DNA from: Rudanella sp.
GTDB lineage: Bacteria; Bacteroidota; Bacteroidia; Cytophagales; Spirosomataceae
DNA length: 8,973 nt
Direction: 5' to 3'
NCBI GenBank assembly: GCA_026785985.1
Contig: JAJAYX010000092.1
Location: 1-8,973 of the forward strand
A program made the translations under genes and the position numbers. Shown here piece by piece: positions 7,530-8,973 of the stretch. Under the pieces are notes generated by a model, which searched no databases, had not been told where the DNA came from, and saw only the letters and a list, made by a program, of their open reading frames with translations. Each line of letters begins with the position of its first letter. Positions within the stretch are counted from its first letter, which is position 1.

Positions 7530-7745
7530 TTAATTACAGCAAGAAGTAGCGTTTTGTTGGATTGGCGGACATGGAACAGTTCCATAACTACAGTACACGC
7601 AACAATACCCGCTTACGGGCCTCAGCACTTGTTTACAGTTTTCGCATTCATAAAAAAACTGACAGGCATCTGTTGGCATTGTCTCCACTTTTTTGTGTCC
7701 ACAGATGGGGCAAGTAATTTCTGATTCTGTATTGATAATTTCCAT
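7530..7745 (-). CDS. GDCCVxC domain-containing small Cys-rich protein
   Basis: A 71-residue, cysteine-rich cytosolic-looking protein of the GDCCVxC family, which is typically encoded next to MerTP mercury importers in Bacteroidota and other phyla. Visible elements are a zinc-ribbon-like CPICGHKK near residue 12, a CENC motif in the middle (FFYECENCKQVLRP), and the family core, here GYCCVYC, followed by SYGTVPCPPIQ. The core has Tyr where the family name has Asp. All positions read as Cys; no TGA for selenocysteine is used, unlike some relatives. It ends SCCN. The ATG overlaps the MerTP stop in a TAATG arrangement, so it is very probably translationally coupled to merTP. A role in binding or passing on mercury or another thiophilic metal is inferred from context; the exact function is not established. 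Confidence 0.88.
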   Translation of the reverse strand: MEIINTESEITCPICGHKKVETMPTDACQFFYECENCKQVLRPVSGYCCVYCSYGTVPCPPIQQNATSCCN

Positions 7746-8347
7746 TACGCTACAATTGTGTGTTTCACAACCTTATATCCAGTTGAATTGATTGCCTTTA
7801 TGATGGCTTCAACCGTTGTCTGTTTACTATCAAACCCTACGATAGCACTCCCATTCTGGTAAGAAACCGTCAGTTCTTTTATACCTTTCAACTTACTGAT
7901 TTCACTTTTTACATGGTGTTCGCAACCTGTGCAAGTCATTCCACTGATAGTAAATTGAATTTTCCGGATCTCGATTAATTGGCTAACTGTTATTTTATTT
8001 TCACTTTTGGGAAAAAACAAGTGGGCATAGCTCGGAAACGAAAGTAGTAAGAACGAAAATGATGTTACTACGGCCAAGAAATTTTTGGACTGCCAAAAAG
8101 AGACTTTTTTATGTTCATCGCAATTACAATCCACTTGCTTTTGCGGCTTCAATTTTTGATACCATGCCAAACTTAAAGTCAGTAACGTCGAACCAATAAA
8201 GTATGGTCTGGCTGGGTCAAGCCATAAAAAGTTTGAAGCAAGTCCACTGGCTCCCGCTAAAAATGCAAAAACGGGTAAAATACAGCAAAGAGACGATGTA
8301 AAGGCTGTAAGTACTCCCAAGCTCGGCAGGAAATTTATACGTTTCAT
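7745..8347 (-). CDS. merTP: mercuric transport protein MerTP (MerT-MerP fusion)
   Basis: Inner-membrane mercury(II) importer with a fused metal-binding domain. The 200-residue protein begins with a membrane segment carrying the MerT cysteine pair (SSLCCILP, C21-C22). Further hydrophobic segments lie at about 48-62 and 90-112. A cytosolic-type cysteine pair CNC (C74, C76) sits in the loop between them. After about residue 128 there is a heavy-metal-associated domain with GMTCTGCEHHV (C139, C142) and the ferredoxin-like ending (STGYKV), equivalent to MerP. The fusion form is common in Bacteroidota. It overlaps the downstream GDCCVxC gene by one base (TAATG). A 198-base gap upstream holds a -7 element plus a palindrome, suggesting repressor control. 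No merA is downstream; the chromosome-like GC-rich region begins instead. Whether the cassette detoxifies mercury or handles another metal cannot be decided here. Confidence 0.93.
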   Translation of the reverse strand: MKRINFLPSLGVLTAFTSSLCCILPVFAFLAGASGLASNFLWLDPARPYFIGSTLLTLSLAWYQKLKPQKQVDCNCDEHKKVSFWQSKNFLAVVTSFSFLLLSFPSYAHLFFPKSENKITVSQLIEIRKIQFTISGMTCTGCEHHVKSEISKLKGIKELTVSYQNGSAIVGFDSKQTTVEAIIKAINSTGYKVVKHTIVA

Positions 8348-8453
8348 ATTGTTAACTCTGATTACTGTGACTTGAATGCTGAACTTTATCGCATTGATTT
8401 CATTGTGTTATTTTGAATGACCATAGTTCTGGGGCTGTAAGTACTGGCCTAAA

Positions 8454-8469
8454 GTGTCAGATAAGACAC
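8454..8469. promoter_or_regulatory. GTGTC/GACAC inverted repeat at the merTP leader start
   Basis: GTGTC at 8454-8458 and GACAC at 8465-8469 flank a 6-base loop. The right arm shares CAC (8467-8469) with the adjacent 14-base palindrome, so the two structures overlap. It could extend the operator or fold at the 5' end of the merTP transcript. Confidence 0.3.
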
Positions 8470-8480
8470 AATATATTGTG
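8467..8480. promoter_or_regulatory. perfect 14-bp palindrome, candidate operator of merTP
   Basis: CACAATATATTGTG is fully self-complementary. On the minus strand it directly follows the -7 candidate at 8481-8488 without a gap, so the predicted transcription start falls inside it. That is a classic position for a repressor such as an ArsR/SmtB-family metal sensor. The regulator is not in the window, and the family assignment is inference. Confidence 0.55.
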
Positions 8481-8488
8481 CAAAATTA
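8481..8488 (-). promoter_or_regulatory. -7 promoter element for merTP
   Basis: Minus-strand TAATTTTG matches TAnnTTTG exactly and lies in the 198-base gap upstream of merTP. The transcription start would be near 8475, giving a leader of about 125 bases. No good TTG is found at the usual -33 distance, so the promoter may be weak or activator-dependent. Confidence 0.45.
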
Positions 8489-8500
8489 GCCAGAAACTTC

Positions 8501-8527
8501 AAGGCCATACCAGATTGGCACGGCCTT
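8501..8527 (-). terminator. hairpin after the small Cys-rich gene, possible weak terminator
   Basis: On the minus strand AAGGCCGTGCC and GGTATGGCCTT can pair over 11 bp (two G-U pairs) around the loop AATCT. The hairpin starts 19 bases after the stop codon at 8546. It forms better as minus-strand RNA than as plus-strand RNA, where the G-U pairs become A-C mismatches. There is no solid U-run behind it, so termination may be partial. Confidence 0.45.
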
Positions 8528-8545
8528 AAAGCTTGACAGGGTCAC

Positions 8546-8764
8546 TTACTTAGCCTTGCAACAAGCTGGCAATTCAGCCTTGGCCACTGCCTTGTCGTAG
8601 GGACATTCTGGCGTTCCAGCTTGGGTACAAGAGACCTTTGGGCAAGCCGGTGTACCTTCCAACGGACAGGTTTCGCTCCGACTGGTGAAACTACTCAGGC
8701 CATAGGCCATACCTCCTACCGTCAACATTGTAACGACCGAAACTAACATTACTCGCTTTAACAT
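8546..8764 (-). CDS. small exported Cys-rich protein of a metal cassette
   Basis: A 72-residue protein of unknown function. It starts MLKRVMLVSVVTMLTVGGMAYGL, a short basic start followed by a hydrophobic stretch, so it is a signal peptide or membrane anchor. The mature part is polar and holds six cysteines in a patterned way: CPLEGTPACPK and CTQAGTPECPY are two related units of the form C-x3-GTP-x-C, and the end is ACCKAK. The spacing suggests binding of a thiophilic metal in the periplasm, consistent with merTP downstream on the same strand. The reading frame is open to TTG 8791 and ATG 8788. I chose ATG 8764 because the signal peptide starts there and a candidate -7 element (8789-8796) directly abuts ATG 8788, which would put the transcription start after that codon. 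It is not a close match to MerP, which would carry GMTCxxC. Confidence 0.75.
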   Translation of the reverse strand: MLKRVMLVSVVTMLTVGGMAYGLSSFTSRSETCPLEGTPACPKVSCTQAGTPECPYDKAVAKAELPACCKAK

Positions 8765-8788
8765 AACTGTTTGATTTAAAGTGAGCAT

Positions 8789-8819
8789 CAAAGTTCCAAT
8801 AGAGTACGGGGGTCTCCAA
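8789..8819 (-). promoter_or_regulatory. candidate promoter of the small Cys-rich gene
   Basis: On the minus strand TTG (8819-8817) is followed after 20 bases by GAACTTTG (8796-8789), matching -33 TTG and -7 TAnnTTTG except for the first T. Transcription would begin near 8782, leaving about 18 bases before the ATG at 8764 and excluding the upstream ATG at 8788. Confidence 0.4.
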
Positions 8820-8899
8820 CTGTTTATCAGATAAAATTTTTTGTAGGTGTTGCTCGACCTGTTGAGCTTGTTTCAAATGGTGAGGTAAGTACTTGAATG
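8792..8899 (-). other. gap between edge gene and Cys-rich gene, with an open frame
   Basis: These 108 bases carry the promoter candidate near 8789-8819. One minus frame is open from just inside the edge gene (after a TAA near 8908) through this gap and on into the Cys-rich gene, reading LKQAQQVEQHLQKILSD and then LETPVLYWNFDAHF. It looks somewhat protein-like but has no ATG start. It may be the shifted continuation of the edge gene or chance. Confidence 0.3.
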
Positions 8900-8973
8900 T
8901 TATTCTTTAAAATTAATCCGGTATTTTTCGCCAAACTCAGCCCAGATTTTATCTAAGGCCACTTGCAAACTGG
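8900..8973 (-). CDS. 3' end of an unidentified gene running off the window
   Basis: The minus-strand frame from the window edge gives SLQVALDKIWAEFG, then EKYRINFKE, and TAA at 8902-8900. It looks like a genuine amphipathic C-terminal helix, and it is the only one of the three frames free of early stops at the edge. Too little is visible to name it. It lies upstream of the small Cys-rich gene on the same strand, so it may belong to the same metal cassette. Confidence 0.5.
   Translation of the reverse strand, partial: SLQVALDKIWAEFGEKYRINFKE

Noticed and set aside
7370..7585. 71-codon minus frame across the GC-rich block
   Set aside because: Overlaps the GDCCVxC gene end in another frame, is low-complexity Gly/Ser/Arg rich, and is better explained as non-coding GC-rich DNA.
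7530..7745. Selenoprotein version of the GDCCVxC gene
   Set aside because: The core positions are ordinary Cys codons and no in-frame TGA is present before the TAA stop.
8386..8424. 12-residue upstream frame (MVIQNNTMKSMR) in the merTP leader
   Set aside because: Too short and too common by chance in AT-rich leader sequence; no run of codons suggesting attenuation.

Overview
The window looks like chromosome of a Cytophagales bacterium (phylum Bacteroidota), probably Spirosoma or a close relative. This rests on sequence character, not a search. Start codons lack Shine-Dalgarno sequences, and candidate promoters fit the Bacteroidota -7 consensus TAnnTTTG. FtsH, RsfS and a short BirA sit together with rsfS and birA divergent. 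A secreted protein carries a C-terminal module I associate with Spirosoma-type genomes.

Layout. (1) 5-358, plus: the 3' part of a small gene of a GVGDKAxW-type family, with an in-frame stop at 2-4. A strong bidirectional terminator at 400-435 separates it from the convergent ftsH. (2) 455-3035, minus: rsfS then ftsH, a housekeeping pair for ribosome silencing and membrane proteolysis. (3) 3200-3973, plus: birA, biotin-protein ligase, divergent from rsfS and probably starting at TTG. (4) 4116-7346, plus: a large uncharacterised exported protein (mutarotase-like beta-sandwich, galactose-binding-like domain, Pro/Thr linker built on 27-bp tandem repeats, C-terminal beta module), followed 75 bases later by a clear cellobiose 2-epimerase. 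The pair suggests use of a beta-linked glycan such as mannan or cellulose oligosaccharides. (5) 7347-7529: a very GC-rich stretch without a convincing gene. (6) 7530-8973, minus, AT-richer: a metal-handling cassette with MerTP, a GDCCVxC-type Cys-rich protein overlapping it by one base (TAATG), a small exported Cys-rich protein upstream, and the 3' end of one more gene at the window edge.

Parts 5 and 6 have the look of a transferred element next to core genes: base composition changes sharply, the genes are accessory, and no mercuric reductase or regulator lies inside the window. The merTP promoter region is the most informative non-coding piece. A perfect TAnnTTTG -7 element directly abuts a perfect 14-base palindrome that would cover the transcription start, as expected for repressor control.

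No RNA gene, CRISPR array or insertion sequence was seen. I found no clearly new biological system. The best leads are the secreted protein beside the epimerase, and the small Cys-rich protein with the palindromic operator candidate in the mer cassette.
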